Assembly: GCA_002351725.1 (NCBI GenBank)
Contig: DEHD01000003.1
Span: forward strand, 12,388-69,714
Reading direction: 5' to 3'
Source: Prevotella sp. UBA2809
GTDB taxonomy: Bacteria; Bacteroidota; Bacteroidia; Bacteroidales; Bacteroidaceae
DNA: 57,327 nt
The translations under genes were made by a program, and so were the position numbers. The notes beneath the pieces were generated by a model, which made no database searches, was not told the origin of the DNA, and saw only the letters and a list, made by a program, of their open reading frames with translations. Positions 43,855 to 52,593 of the stretch are shown piece after piece (position 1 is the stretch's first letter; every line of letters starts with the position of its first letter).

Positions 43855-44853
43855 ATGGCTATTTCAATTGACGATATCAAGAAGCTTCGCGCTATGACAG
43901 GTGCTGGTCTGGCTGACGTAAAGAAGGCTCTGACCGAGGCTGAGGGCGACTTCGACAAGGCCAAGGAGCTTCTCCGTGAGCGTGGCCTCGCTATCGCTGC
44001 AAAGCGTAGCGACCGTGAGACATCTAATGGTTGTGTACTCGTTAAGTGCGTTGATGGCTTCGCTGCTATGATCGCCCTGAAGTGCGAGACCGACTTCGTA
44101 GCTAACGGTGCCGATTTCATCGCTCTTACTCAGAGCATCCTCGACGCTGCTATCGCTGCTAAGGCTAAGGATGTTGAGGCTGTTAAGGAGCTTACTCTGG
44201 CTAACGGTCAGAAGGTTCAGGATGCTGTTACTCAGCGCTCTGGTATCACTGGTGAGAAGATGGAGCTTGATGGCTACCTGACTCTCGAGGGTGAGAACAT
44301 CGAGGTTTACAACCACATGGGCAAGAACACTCTGTGCACCATGGTTCAGACCAACAAGCCAGCTGCTGAGCAGGGTCACCTGGTAGCTATGCAGGTAGCT
44401 GCAATGAAGCCAGTAGCTCTCGACGCTCAGAGCATCGATCCAAAGATTCTCGACGAGGAGTACAAGACTGCTGTTGAGAAGACTAAGCTCGAGCAGGTAC
44501 AGAAGTTCGTTGATATGAAGCTCAAGAAGGCTGGTTTGAACCCCAACCTTGTTGATTCTGAGGATCACATCGAGAGCAACATGTCTAAGGGCTGGTTGAC
44601 ACAGGAGCAGGCTGACGAGGCTCGCAAGATCATTGCTGATGCAAAGGTTGAGGGCGAGGCTAACCTGAAGATGCCTATGATTGAGGGTATCGCTAAGGGC
44701 CGCGTTGAGAAGTTCAAGAAGGAGAACTGCCTGGTTGATCAGGAGTTCCAGTTCGGTGATGGCGACAAGGCTACTGTTTCTCAGTGGCTCGCTAAGCAGG
44801 ACAAGGATCTTAAGATCGTTGCTTTCCAGCGCTTCACACTCGTAGCTGATTAA
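43855..44853 (+). CDS. tsf: Translation elongation factor Ts
   Basis: 332 residues, the long Bacteroidetes form. The N-terminal UBA-like part reads IKKLRAMTGAGLADVKKALT with GDFDKAKELLRERGL; KCETDFVANGADF is the core signature that contacts EF-Tu. EF-Ts exchanges GDP for GTP on EF-Tu. Second coiled-coil-like segment (KTAVEKTKLEQVQKFVDMKL) and the C-terminal LVDQEFQFGDGDKATVSQWL are typical. It ends the ribosomal-protein operon, with a terminator 20 nt after the stop. Confidence 0.97.
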   Translation: MAISIDDIKKLRAMTGAGLADVKKALTEAEGDFDKAKELLRERGLAIAAKRSDRETSNGCVLVKCVDGFAAMIALKCETDFVANGADFIALTQSILDAAIAAKAKDVEAVKELTLANGQKVQDAVTQRSGITGEKMELDGYLTLEGENIEVYNHMGKNTLCTMVQTNKPAAEQGHLVAMQVAAMKPVALDAQSIDPKILDEEYKTAVEKTKLEQVQKFVDMKLKKAGLNPNLVDSEDHIESNMSKGWLTQEQADEARKIIADAKVEGEANLKMPMIEGIAKGRVEKFKKENCLVDQEFQFGDGDKATVSQWLAKQDKDLKIVAFQRFTLVAD

Positions 44854-44872
44854 TACAAAGCTATATAGTAAG

Positions 44873-44906
44873 GTCGGCATTGCGCAAGCAGTGCCGATTT
44901 TTTTTT
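44873..44906 (+). terminator. Terminator of rpsB-tsf
   Basis: TCGGCA pairs with TGCCGA with a second short helix inside, followed by nine T. A textbook Rho-independent terminator. Confidence 0.92.
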
Positions 44907-44939
44907 GTGCCAACGTGCTATAGTTACAATTCTTTTTCG

Positions 44940-44947
44940 TATATTTG
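44940..44947 (+). promoter_or_regulatory. -7 box of the PfkB kinase gene
   Basis: TATATTTG followed by CA, 20 nt before the ATG at 44968. No well-spaced TTTG upstream. Confidence 0.55.
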
Positions 44948-44967
44948 CACCCACAAATACCAAACAC

Positions 44968-45936
44968 ATGAGAAAAGTAATAGGAATAGGAGAAACAATC
45001 CTCGACATTATCTTTAAAGACGAGCAGCCCGTTGGAGCTGTTCCAGGAGGTTCTATGTTCAATGGTCTTATTTCGCTGGGCCGTGCAGGACTCAATGCAT
45101 CCTTTATCAGCGAGACTGGTGATGACCGCGTAGGAAAGCGAATCATCAGCTTTATGGAGCAAAACCATGTAGACGCATCTAACATCAGTGTATATCCAGA
45201 GGCCAAATCGCCCATATCGTTGGCATTTCTTAACGAAAACAACGATGCCGAATACATATTCTATAAGGACCACCCACACGACCGCTTGGAGTTTGTTACA
45301 CCCGACATCCAGCCCAATGACATTGTGATGTTTGGCTCGTTCTATGCCATCAACCCGGTCATTCGCCCACAGATGCAGGCATTCCTTGAGTATGCCCACC
45401 AGAAGGGAGCCATACTCTATTACGATGTTAACTATCGTGCATCGCACAAGAACGAGGTTGTGAAGGTAACAGCAAACATACTTGAGAACTTTGAGTTGGC
45501 CGATATCATCCGTGGTAGTTCAGAAGACTTTGAAGTAATGTTCAACAAGACCGATGCCGATAGCGTATATCGTGCACAGATTGACTTCTATTGTAAGAAC
45601 TTCATCTACACCCAGGGTGGAGCTCCAATCGAGTTCAGAGCCAAGGGCGGATTTGCCAAGCAGTATGCCGTTCCTGACACAAAAACCGTTAGCACCATAG
45701 GTGCTGGCGATAACTTTAATGCCGGCTTTGTGTATGGTCTCATCAAATATGGCGTTACACGCGACATGCTTGAAGAGGGTGTTGCTGAGGACATATGGGA
45801 TTCCGTTATCAGTGAGGCAAACCTATTTGCTGCCAATGTGTGTAGTAGCATCAATAATAGCGTTGATGAAGCATTTGGCGAGAAAAAGCATCAGGAACTG
45901 GAGATGGCACTAAAGGAAATGGAAGAAAACAAATAA
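44968..45936 (+). CDS. PfkB-family carbohydrate kinase
   Basis: 322 residues from the ATG at 44968. RKVIGIGETILDIIF is the N-terminal strand; VPGGSMFNGLISLGRAGLNASFI is PfkB signature 1; STIGAGDNFNAGFVYGLIKYG is signature 2 with the catalytic Asp of GAGD. It phosphorylates a sugar or nucleoside, most likely fructose or ribose; the substrate cannot be told. It has its own -7 box, so it is not part of the tsf transcript. The flavodiiron gene follows after 11 nt. Confidence 0.92.
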   Translation: MRKVIGIGETILDIIFKDEQPVGAVPGGSMFNGLISLGRAGLNASFISETGDDRVGKRIISFMEQNHVDASNISVYPEAKSPISLAFLNENNDAEYIFYKDHPHDRLEFVTPDIQPNDIVMFGSFYAINPVIRPQMQAFLEYAHQKGAILYYDVNYRASHKNEVVKVTANILENFELADIIRGSSEDFEVMFNKTDADSVYRAQIDFYCKNFIYTQGGAPIEFRAKGGFAKQYAVPDTKTVSTIGAGDNFNAGFVYGLIKYGVTRDMLEEGVAEDIWDSVISEANLFAANVCSSINNSVDEAFGEKKHQELEMALKEMEENK

Positions 45937-45947
45937 CAATTAATAAT

Positions 45948-47108
45948 ATGATGAGTAATAGCATTAAGTATATCGGTGTTGACGATCTTGATATCGATTT
46001 GTTTGAGAGCCAGTATGTAGTGCCCGAGGGCATGAGTTATAATTCCTATCTCATTGACGATGAGAAGATTGCAGTACTGGATACTGCCGACCGTCGCAAA
46101 GGTGAAGAGTGGAAGGCAAACCTGAAGGAGGCACTTAACGGTCGCCAGCCTAATTATCTGGTGGCTCACCACATGGAACCAGACCATGCTGCGCTCATTG
46201 CCTGGACATTGGAGACCTACCCTAACCTGCAGCTCGTATGCAGCGCTCAGGCCGCAAAAATGCTACCCAACTTTTTCGAGGGCGTTAATTTTGAAGGTCG
46301 TGTGATGACTGTAAAAGAGGGCGATACACTCTCGCTGGGACATCATGAACTCCATTTTATCGGGGCTCCAATGATACACTGGCCTGAGGTCATCATGAGC
46401 TACGACAGCTTGGACAAAGTGGTATTCTCTGCCGATGCATTCGGCAAATTCGGAGCACTGGTCAATGAGACTGACGATTGGGCCTGCGAGGCACGCCGTT
46501 ACTATTTTAACATCTGCGGCAAGTATGGTTCGCAGGTACAGGTGGTAATGAAGAAGTTGGCCGCACTTGATGTTCAGACCATTTGTCCGCTGCATGGTCC
46601 TGTGCTTAAGGGCGAACAGCTTTCTGCTGCCATCAAACTATACAACACATGGAGCAAGTACGAGCCTGAGAGCGAAGGCATCTTGATTGCCTACGCCAGC
46701 ATTCATGGTGGAACAGCTGCTGCTGCCGAGCGTCTGGGCGAGATCCTGCGTCAGAAAGGTGCTCCCAAAGTAGTAGTGAGCGACCTGAGCCGCGACGATA
46801 TGGCCGAAGTCATTGAGGACGCTTTCCGCTACCCTACCGTCGTAGTAGCAGCATCGAGCTACGACGCAGGCGTATTCCCTGTGATGCACGACTTTCTCTA
46901 TCACCTGCAAATCAAGAACTATCAGAAGCGTCGCTTCGGCATCATCGAAAACGGCAGTTGGGCACCAACAGCAGGCAAGGTGATGCGCTCGATGATAGAG
47001 GGGTTGAAAGACTGTGAAATCGTTGAGCCGATGGTCACCATCCGCTCTCGCATGAAGGTTGCCGACGAGGCACTGTTAGAGCAGTTAGCAGACAGTCTGT
47101 TAGAGTAA
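45948..47108 (+). CDS. FprA-type flavodiiron protein (A-type flavoprotein)
   Basis: 386 residues: an N-terminal metallo-beta-lactamase-like diiron domain (about 1-250) with ligands in AHHMEPDHAALIA (HxExDH) and the histidine of PMIHWPEVI, followed by PLHGPVLK; then a flavodoxin domain (about 250-386) with LIAYASIHGGTAAAAERLGE. Such proteins reduce O2 to water or NO to N2O and protect anaerobes from oxygen and nitrosative stress. No signal peptide, so cytosolic. Length and domain order match the family. Confidence 0.95.
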   Translation: MMSNSIKYIGVDDLDIDLFESQYVVPEGMSYNSYLIDDEKIAVLDTADRRKGEEWKANLKEALNGRQPNYLVAHHMEPDHAALIAWTLETYPNLQLVCSAQAAKMLPNFFEGVNFEGRVMTVKEGDTLSLGHHELHFIGAPMIHWPEVIMSYDSLDKVVFSADAFGKFGALVNETDDWACEARRYYFNICGKYGSQVQVVMKKLAALDVQTICPLHGPVLKGEQLSAAIKLYNTWSKYEPESEGILIAYASIHGGTAAAAERLGEILRQKGAPKVVVSDLSRDDMAEVIEDAFRYPTVVVAASSYDAGVFPVMHDFLYHLQIKNYQKRRFGIIENGSWAPTAGKVMRSMIEGLKDCEIVEPMVTIRSRMKVADEALLEQLADSLLE

Positions 47109-47110
47109 TA

Positions 47111-47210
47111 TTAGGCACGGATTATCGCAGCTTAAATGATATTTAAGACACGGCTCTCTATCTAGTGAAAGCCGTGTCTTTTTTTAAAAGCCGTGTTAAT
47201 CCGTGCCTAA
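47111..47210. terminator. Nested bidirectional terminator between the flavodiiron and helicase genes
   Basis: An inner 11-bp stem, AAGACACGGCT (47145-47155) with AGCCGTGTCTT (47170-47180), is followed by seven T on the plus strand. An outer perfect 14-bp inverted repeat (47111-47124 and 47197-47210, TTAGGCACGGATTA) surrounds it. The stretch separates two convergent genes and fills the whole intergenic space. Confidence 0.85.
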
Positions 47211-47215
47211 AAAAA

Positions 47216-49003
47216 CTATTTCTTCTTTTTACGAGGTTTGCGCATAGCCCAGCCCTCTTCGCTAAAGTCTGGCTCAGAGCCCTTGAGATCTCTAGGAGAC
47301 TTATTCATCAGCTCACGCCAATTATCCTTCTTTGGCCGGCGCTGCTTTGACGATTTCTTGCCTTCAGGTGCCTTACCACCCTCGTCGGCATCATTACAGC
47401 GGACTGTTTTACCCTTATGTCTGATACCCGTCAGCTGAATCATCACCTTCTTGGCATCCTTCTCAGGCACCTCGAAATACGAGATAGAGTCGAGCAGGTC
47501 GATATGCCCCACCTCCTGACGACCACCTACAAAGCGATTCAACGTCTGCATCAGCTCACCAGGATAGAAACCGTCACGCTTACCAAGGTTGATAAACAGT
47601 CGGCGATACCCCTTCTGCGCCTTGTTCTGCAGCTTCTGTTTGTCGCTCTGAGGCTTTTTCTCCTTCCTGTCGGGCACTACTGCCTCAATCTCAGGAGCCT
47701 CGGCATAGTAAGCCAAGAACTTACCAAACTCAAGCGATACAATCTTTTTGATAAGCTCCTCCTTGTCTATATACTCAAAGTAGCGATTGATGTCCTGCAT
47801 GAATGGAGCTATCTCCTCGTCATCAACATCCGTCTTTACAATCTGATCCATCACCTTGTAGAGCTGTTTCTTGCAGATTTCCTCAGCCGATGGAATCTCT
47901 GCCTTCACAAACTCCTTACCGATAATCTTCTCGATATTGCGGATCTTGAACTTCTCGCGACTATGCACGATTGAAATCGAAGTACCCTTCTTTCCTGCTC
48001 GTCCTGTACGACCAGAGCGATGGGTATAGCTCTCGATATCATCAGGCAATCCGAAGTTGATTACGTGTGTCAAATCGTCTACGTCCAAGCCACGTGCAGC
48101 CACATCTGTAGCCACCAGCAACTGAGTAAGATGGTTACGGAACTTCTGCATCGTCAGGTCGCGCTGTTGCTGACTAAGATCGCCATGCAGCGACTCTGCG
48201 TTATAACCATCTTTGATAAGTTTATCGGCCACCTCCTGTGTCTCCACTTTGGTGCGACAGAAGATAATAGCAAAGATACGTGGATAGAAATCTACGATAC
48301 GTTTCAGCGCCAGATACTTATCCTTGGCGTTCACCATATAATAGATGTGGTTAACGCTCTCGGCGCCCTCGTTACGGCTGCCCACAACTATCTCTTTGTA
48401 GTCCTTCAGATACTTCTTGGCCACACGCTCCACCTCTTTGCTCATGGTGGCCGAGAACATCAGCGTGTGATGATCATCCGACAGCGACTCGAATATCTCG
48501 TTGATGCTATCCGAGAAACCCATGTTAAGCATCTCATCGGCCTCGTCAAGCACTATATTAGTTACCTGCTCAAGTCGAGCATAGCCACGATGCATCAAGT
48601 CAACCAGTCGGCCTGGTGTGGCCACAATTATCTCTACCCCCTTCTTCAGGGCTCTCATCTGTGGCTCTATCGCAGCGCCACCATAAACAGCCTCCACATG
48701 CACACCGTCCATATACTTGGCAAAGTCGCGCAGATCATCAGCAATCTGCAAGCAGAGCTCACGTGTTGGCGATAGCACCAACGCCTGTGTCTCTCTGCGC
48801 GATGTGTCTATGCGCTCCAGCAGGGGTATGCCGAATGCAGCTGTCTTTCCTGTACCCGTCTGGGCCAGTGCTATCACATCGTTTTCGTTAGCCAGCAGAT
48901 ACGGAATCACCGCCTCCTGTACTGGCATGGGATGTACAAAACCTAACTCATCGATAGCCTTGCGTATCGATTCACAAACACCTAATTCTTCGAATGTCTT
49001 CAT
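47216..49003 (-). CDS. DEAD-box RNA helicase, DeaD/CsdA-like
   Basis: 595 residues with all helicase motifs: FEELGVCESIRKAIDELGF (Q-motif region), AQTGTGKTAAFGIPL, PTRELCLQ, TPGRLVDLM, VLDEADEMLNMGF, FSATMS, and HRSGRTGRAGKKG. A C-terminal DbpA-type RNA-binding domain (about 470-545; YRRLFINLGKRDGFYPGELM) and a Lys/Arg-rich tail follow. It likely unwinds rRNA or mRNA structures in ribosome assembly or cold adaptation. A DeaD symbol is plausible but not certain, since Bacteroidetes have several such paralogues. Confidence 0.93.
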   Translation of the reverse strand: MKTFEELGVCESIRKAIDELGFVHPMPVQEAVIPYLLANENDVIALAQTGTGKTAAFGIPLLERIDTSRRETQALVLSPTRELCLQIADDLRDFAKYMDGVHVEAVYGGAAIEPQMRALKKGVEIIVATPGRLVDLMHRGYARLEQVTNIVLDEADEMLNMGFSDSINEIFESLSDDHHTLMFSATMSKEVERVAKKYLKDYKEIVVGSRNEGAESVNHIYYMVNAKDKYLALKRIVDFYPRIFAIIFCRTKVETQEVADKLIKDGYNAESLHGDLSQQQRDLTMQKFRNHLTQLLVATDVAARGLDVDDLTHVINFGLPDDIESYTHRSGRTGRAGKKGTSISIVHSREKFKIRNIEKIIGKEFVKAEIPSAEEICKKQLYKVMDQIVKTDVDDEEIAPFMQDINRYFEYIDKEELIKKIVSLEFGKFLAYYAEAPEIEAVVPDRKEKKPQSDKQKLQNKAQKGYRRLFINLGKRDGFYPGELMQTLNRFVGGRQEVGHIDLLDSISYFEVPEKDAKKVMIQLTGIRHKGKTVRCNDADEGGKAPEGKKSSKQRRPKKDNWRELMNKSPRDLKGSEPDFSEEGWAMRKPRKKKK

Positions 49004-49008
49004 TAATT

Positions 49009-49803
49009 TTATCTTACAACTTCAGTAAATTCGGCCTTGGCGCCCTTCTCTACCGTCACGTAGATGGTCGAGGTTGCCTCTTTGCCGTCCATGCCGCGAC
49101 TCTTAACGCTGAACTTGTAGTCGGTGCCGTCATCAGTCGCACGCTTACCCACCGTCTCGGGGGTTCCTAAGGGGAACTGGTAGCTTGAGCAAGCCTCATC
49201 AAACAGAGCCTTCTCAGCAGCAGTAACGGGCTTCTGTTCTGAGTAATCAGCCAACTTCTTCACGCTACCCTTCTTATATCCATTCTCTATCAAGAAGCGG
49301 TTCAGCTCCTTAGCAGCCTTAGCCACTCTGGCTGTACGTACGCCATAACCCTTCTCGATCTTAGCTTTTGGCAGGGTCTTCTTCAGGTCGGCCGATGATG
49401 TGTTCAATCCGCCGCTTCCAAAGGTGCAGAAAGGCACGATGGTCTTTCCTGCAAAATCCTGCTCTTTTACGAGTGTTACCATCGGATTGGCATATGTGCC
49501 AAACCAGATGGGGTATCCTAAGAAGACTACGTCGTAATCGGCAATCTTCTTCTTGAGGGGCTTGATAGCAGGCCACTGGCCGCTCTCGCGCTCCTTATTT
49601 CCACGTTGGATGGTTGCCTGAAAATCGCCTGTATAAGCCTCAACAGCCTCCACAGCCTCGATGTCGGCATCCAGTTGTTTCTGCAGTTCTTCTGCTACGG
49701 TCTTGGTTGTACCATTCTCTGAATAATAGAGAACTAATGTCTTTTGTGCAAACCCTGTTGCAACGCATGCACTCATTACCATTGATAATAATAGTTTTTT
49801 CAT
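49009..49803 (-). CDS. Exported flavodoxin-domain protein
   Basis: 264 residues from the ATG at 49803, which gives a clear signal peptide (KKLLLSMVMSACVATGFAQ). The flavodoxin domain (about 20-175) has the FMN phosphate loop LVLYYSENGTTKTVAEEL, FLGYPIWFGTYANPM and CTFGSGGLNTS. A small C-terminal beta-rich part (about 205-264; DYKFSVKSRGMDGKEAT) is added. Flavodoxins are normally cytosolic; export implies FMN loading in or transport to the periplasm and a redox role there. It is only 5 nt from the start of the DEAD-box helicase gene. Confidence 0.85.
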   Translation of the reverse strand: MKKLLLSMVMSACVATGFAQKTLVLYYSENGTTKTVAEELQKQLDADIEAVEAVEAYTGDFQATIQRGNKERESGQWPAIKPLKKKIADYDVVFLGYPIWFGTYANPMVTLVKEQDFAGKTIVPFCTFGSGGLNTSSADLKKTLPKAKIEKGYGVRTARVAKAAKELNRFLIENGYKKGSVKKLADYSEQKPVTAAEKALFDEACSSYQFPLGTPETVGKRATDDGTDYKFSVKSRGMDGKEATSTIYVTVEKGAKAEFTEVVR

Positions 49804-49848
49804 TTTGATTTTGTATTTATATTTAAAATTTTGCAAAGATATATATTT

Positions 49849-50565
49849 TTATCGAGATGAACAAGTATTTTTCAAAAAACATCTTACAGAAATCTCACAA
49901 TAACGATAGGTTTTTGTGTGGCGGGTTTTCAGCAGATCAGTGTGGAAGGTCTTATGTTTCTGCTGAGCGATAATCTGCTGCCAGGTGGCTCGATGGTTGC
50001 GATTGTAGGCTGTAGCCAGAAAGCAAACTTGTTGCTTGGCTGAAAGCGATTGGAGTTTTGGATGGCGCAGATACATCAAACGGATGAAAATGGCCAAATA
50101 TCGGCATTGGCCCTCGATGGTGCCTAGCCGTTTTACACGACTGCTACGGGCATCAGAATTATTACGCACATCGAATTTGAAACCAAACTCGCTAGCCAAT
50201 GTAGACTGGTTCCACTCTTGGTCGATCTCTTCGGCAAATGAAGGTTTCATCTGGAATCGCCCAATGGAAAAGTTGGCCTTTTCGCTCCCTCCTGATACGT
50301 AAACACCTTTGACGGTTGCCGTCTCGATGGCATCTTGCCAATGGCTGTAGCGAATAAGTTCTGGGAAAACGATAGCTTCGGCTATACGGGCGTCTACTCC
50401 GAATTCGTCGAATATCGGTTTCCAATCAGCATGATGCTCGCGAACGAATGTTTCTGCCTGCGTCCAGTCGTCGCCAAATTCATGCTGGTAATTGGCTGAG
50501 AAAACTATGCTGCTGCCCAGTGTGAGCAGCAGCGATAGTATGGTTATAATCTTGCGTATAATCAT
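49849..50565 (-). CDS. Secreted protein with a divergent lysozyme/SLT-like fold
   Basis: 238 residues with a signal peptide (about 1-23, ending IVFSA). I see the pattern of a lytic transglycosylase: a helix with Glu in AIVFPELIRYS (candidate catalytic Glu), the turn FSIGRFQMKPSFAEEI that resembles the GLMQIxPxTA motif, and FLATAYNRNH resembling AYNAG. Overall similarity to known SLT families is weak, so peptidoglycan cleavage is an inference. The last 30 residues are basic and contain two Cys. Its start directly abuts the stop of the coiled-coil gene upstream, so they form one transcription unit. Confidence 0.6.
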   Translation of the reverse strand: MIIRKIITILSLLLTLGSSIVFSANYQHEFGDDWTQAETFVREHHADWKPIFDEFGVDARIAEAIVFPELIRYSHWQDAIETATVKGVYVSGGSEKANFSIGRFQMKPSFAEEIDQEWNQSTLASEFGFKFDVRNNSDARSSRVKRLGTIEGQCRYLAIFIRLMYLRHPKLQSLSAKQQVCFLATAYNRNHRATWQQIIAQQKHKTFHTDLLKTRHTKTYRYCEISVRCFLKNTCSSR

Positions 50566-52233
50566 TTAGAGTTTATAGGTGCAAAGCAGCAACTTATTGT
50601 CCTTCATCTCTACCCATTGCAGTTTATCTGCCGATGCTGTAAATGAGATGGGGAAGAAGTAAGTCATACCGCTGATTACAATGTCGCCAGAACCTTCGTT
50701 ATACTCAACGGTTCGCTTGCCACTACGACTCTTATAGGTGCCGTAAGGTGGTTTGGCTCCCTGGGCCCAACGCTTGTTACCAGCCTTGCTGTTCTTCTGG
50801 TTTATTTCATCAAGTTCCTTCTCACTGATCTTCTGGAACTTGCCATTTACCACCTTTCCATAGGTGCCGTCCTTGTCGTTGAAGGCCAGAAGTGGCATCA
50901 CAGAACCAACGTTCTTGCCGCCATTGCCTACCATCTTTGATACATCGCCAATATACCAGAAACTCTCCCACCAGCCAAAGTTGTAGCCATTAGGTAGGGT
51001 GAAAACGGTCTCCTTCTGAACGGGCGAAGCATCTAGTTCTGGCAAATCCTTATAAGCTTCGTTCAGGTCGTTTGCTACGTTCGTCACCAGATTCAGATCG
51101 CTGCGATTAAGAGTGCATTCTGGGATAGTTCCATCAGCTACGGCTTCTTGCATAATCTTATTCCACTCGGCCACATACTCTTTTTCCTTATTGATTCTGC
51201 GTTGCAGCGAGGCGCGATACTCTGTGGCGGCTTTTATGCGATACTCAAGTAGCAGAGCATCAGCTTGCTCATAGAGAGCATCTATCTGAGCCTGATCGTT
51301 GGTGGCGAAGATCTGATTGTATATCTTCTGCAGACGGTCGTTATACTTCGCTTTCACCATATCATAGTTATGATTCAGCTCGCGCTCTTCGAATGCCAGA
51401 CGGTCTTTATTCAGTTTGGCCACCTTTTCTTCCATCGTGGTTACGCCCGCAGTGAGTTGCTGCGCTTCGTTAGAGAAGGTCCTGGCTTTGGTGGCAATCT
51501 TCTGCATCTTCTGGATGAACTCAGGATGCTTCATGATATAGTCTTCCTGTTCCTTCTCACTCATTTTCTCGAACTTAGCCATCTCTGGGTCGTTCATGTT
51601 TAAGCCCATCTTGTTTTGCAACATCTTTTCCGTCACGGCTTCTCGTTGTGCGTCCGAAGCATTGTCACTTTGCAGGATTGCCATTTCCTCAGCGGTAAGA
51701 CCAAACAAATTCTGTAGTTTCTTCTCCCACTTTATTCGCTCGGCCTCTATATCGGCATCCGAACATCCGCCTTCGCTCTGACTCTTCTGAAGGATATCTA
51801 CACGCAGTGTTACGGCCTGAATCTTGCTGTAGTAGGCATTACGTTCTTCTGTGGTGCTCTTCGCTATCTTTTCTGCAGAAGGCAAAGGTGGCAATTCAGC
51901 CAACAATGCTTGAGCTGAAGATGCTTTGCTTGGGGTAACTACACCATCCCAGATAAGTGTGGATTGTGATTTCTTTGGAATCAGATCTGTAGTTTTAGGC
52001 ACAACAGGAGTGTTGTCTTTCTCTTTTTCATCAGCATCGATGCCATACCGAGCCATTGCTTCTTCTTGGTACTTTTGGGCTTCTTTCTCAGCCTCTTCTG
52101 CCGACTTGCCAACTACGGCCTTGCCAACAGCATTCTCGGCTTTCTGCTTTAGTTTCTTCAGGAAACCCTGTGCATTGGCATTAGTGCTACCTAGCACCAT
52201 CATCGCCATCATCAATAATAGAATCTTTTTCAT
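50566..52233 (-). CDS. Secreted coiled-coil protein of unknown function
   Basis: 555 residues with a signal peptide ending NANAQ. The N-terminal 80 residues (GFLKKLKQKAENAVGKAVVG) and especially about 155-360 are rich in Lys/Glu/Gln and predicted long helices, probably coiled coil. The last 170 residues are beta-rich with aromatics (YNFGWWESFWYIGDVSKM, TYFFPISFTASADKLQW). No family is recognised. The downstream lysozyme-fold-like gene starts at the very next base, so the two proteins probably act together at the cell envelope. A TATATTTG -7 box lies at 52271-52278 (minus). Confidence 0.7.
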   Translation of the reverse strand: MKKILLLMMAMMVLGSTNANAQGFLKKLKQKAENAVGKAVVGKSAEEAEKEAQKYQEEAMARYGIDADEKEKDNTPVVPKTTDLIPKKSQSTLIWDGVVTPSKASSAQALLAELPPLPSAEKIAKSTTEERNAYYSKIQAVTLRVDILQKSQSEGGCSDADIEAERIKWEKKLQNLFGLTAEEMAILQSDNASDAQREAVTEKMLQNKMGLNMNDPEMAKFEKMSEKEQEDYIMKHPEFIQKMQKIATKARTFSNEAQQLTAGVTTMEEKVAKLNKDRLAFEERELNHNYDMVKAKYNDRLQKIYNQIFATNDQAQIDALYEQADALLLEYRIKAATEYRASLQRRINKEKEYVAEWNKIMQEAVADGTIPECTLNRSDLNLVTNVANDLNEAYKDLPELDASPVQKETVFTLPNGYNFGWWESFWYIGDVSKMVGNGGKNVGSVMPLLAFNDKDGTYGKVVNGKFQKISEKELDEINQKNSKAGNKRWAQGAKPPYGTYKSRSGKRTVEYNEGSGDIVISGMTYFFPISFTASADKLQWVEMKDNKLLLCTYKL

Positions 52234-52321
52234 AATCGCTTAGGTTTTAGAATCAATAGTAATTTGATGGCAAATATAGGAAAATAATCAGTAACTTCCA
52301 AGTTATTTTATAAAAAAGTTG

Positions 52322-52439
52322 TATCTTTGCAATCATTATGAAGATATGTGTATTTTGTTCTGCAAATGAGCAGATTGATCCAGATTTCTTCGTGATGACA
52401 GCACGAATTTCTTGTCAATGCAATAATTGTAAGCCATGA
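52322..52439 (+). pseudogene. Truncated 5' end of a LOG-family gene with its promoter box
   Basis: TATCTTTGCA, 8 nt, then an ATG at 52338 opens a 33-codon frame. Its first 21 residues, MKICVFCSANEQIDPDFFVM then T, match the start of the complete LOG gene at 56486 (differences E/Q, D/E, V/T). At the DNA level 52322-52401 and 56470-56549 agree at 70 of 80 positions, promoter box and spacing included. After base 52401 the match ends abruptly and the frame stops at 52439. This is a broken copy, not a functional gene. Confidence 0.85.
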
Positions 52440-52593
52440 TTCGAATGGAGCAATTTGCAAGGCCGACAAACGATAGTAACCTATATACTCAAGATATTTC
52501 TCTGCTTTTGCTGTATCAGCAACTGTTAAACCACGTGATTGCAATAGTTTTACCAGATCATGTGCGCTGGTATATGGCTTTTGGAATGGAATT
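52402..52593 (-). pseudogene. Remnant of an Abi_2-type (AbiD/F-like) abortive infection gene
   Basis: On the minus strand the frame reads KIPFQKPYTSAHDLVKLLQS, RGLTVADTAKAEKYLEYIGY and YRLSAL, the N-terminal signature of Abi_2 proteins. No start codon is left: it runs back into the stop region of the VapE-type gene. After about 60 residues the frame jumps to PFESWLTIIALTRNSCCHH, which resembles the C-terminal RNxxxHH motif of the same family, so about 150 middle residues seem deleted. The frame continues antisense through the LOG remnant. A degraded defence gene. Confidence 0.65.

Noticed and set aside
43864..45447. Long minus-strand open frame (over 500 codons) opposite tsf and the PfkB kinase gene
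   Set aside because: It is antisense to two clearly conserved genes, its residues are Leu/Ser/Val-rich without any motif, and it lacks a promoter; a by-product of the codon usage of the genes on the other strand.
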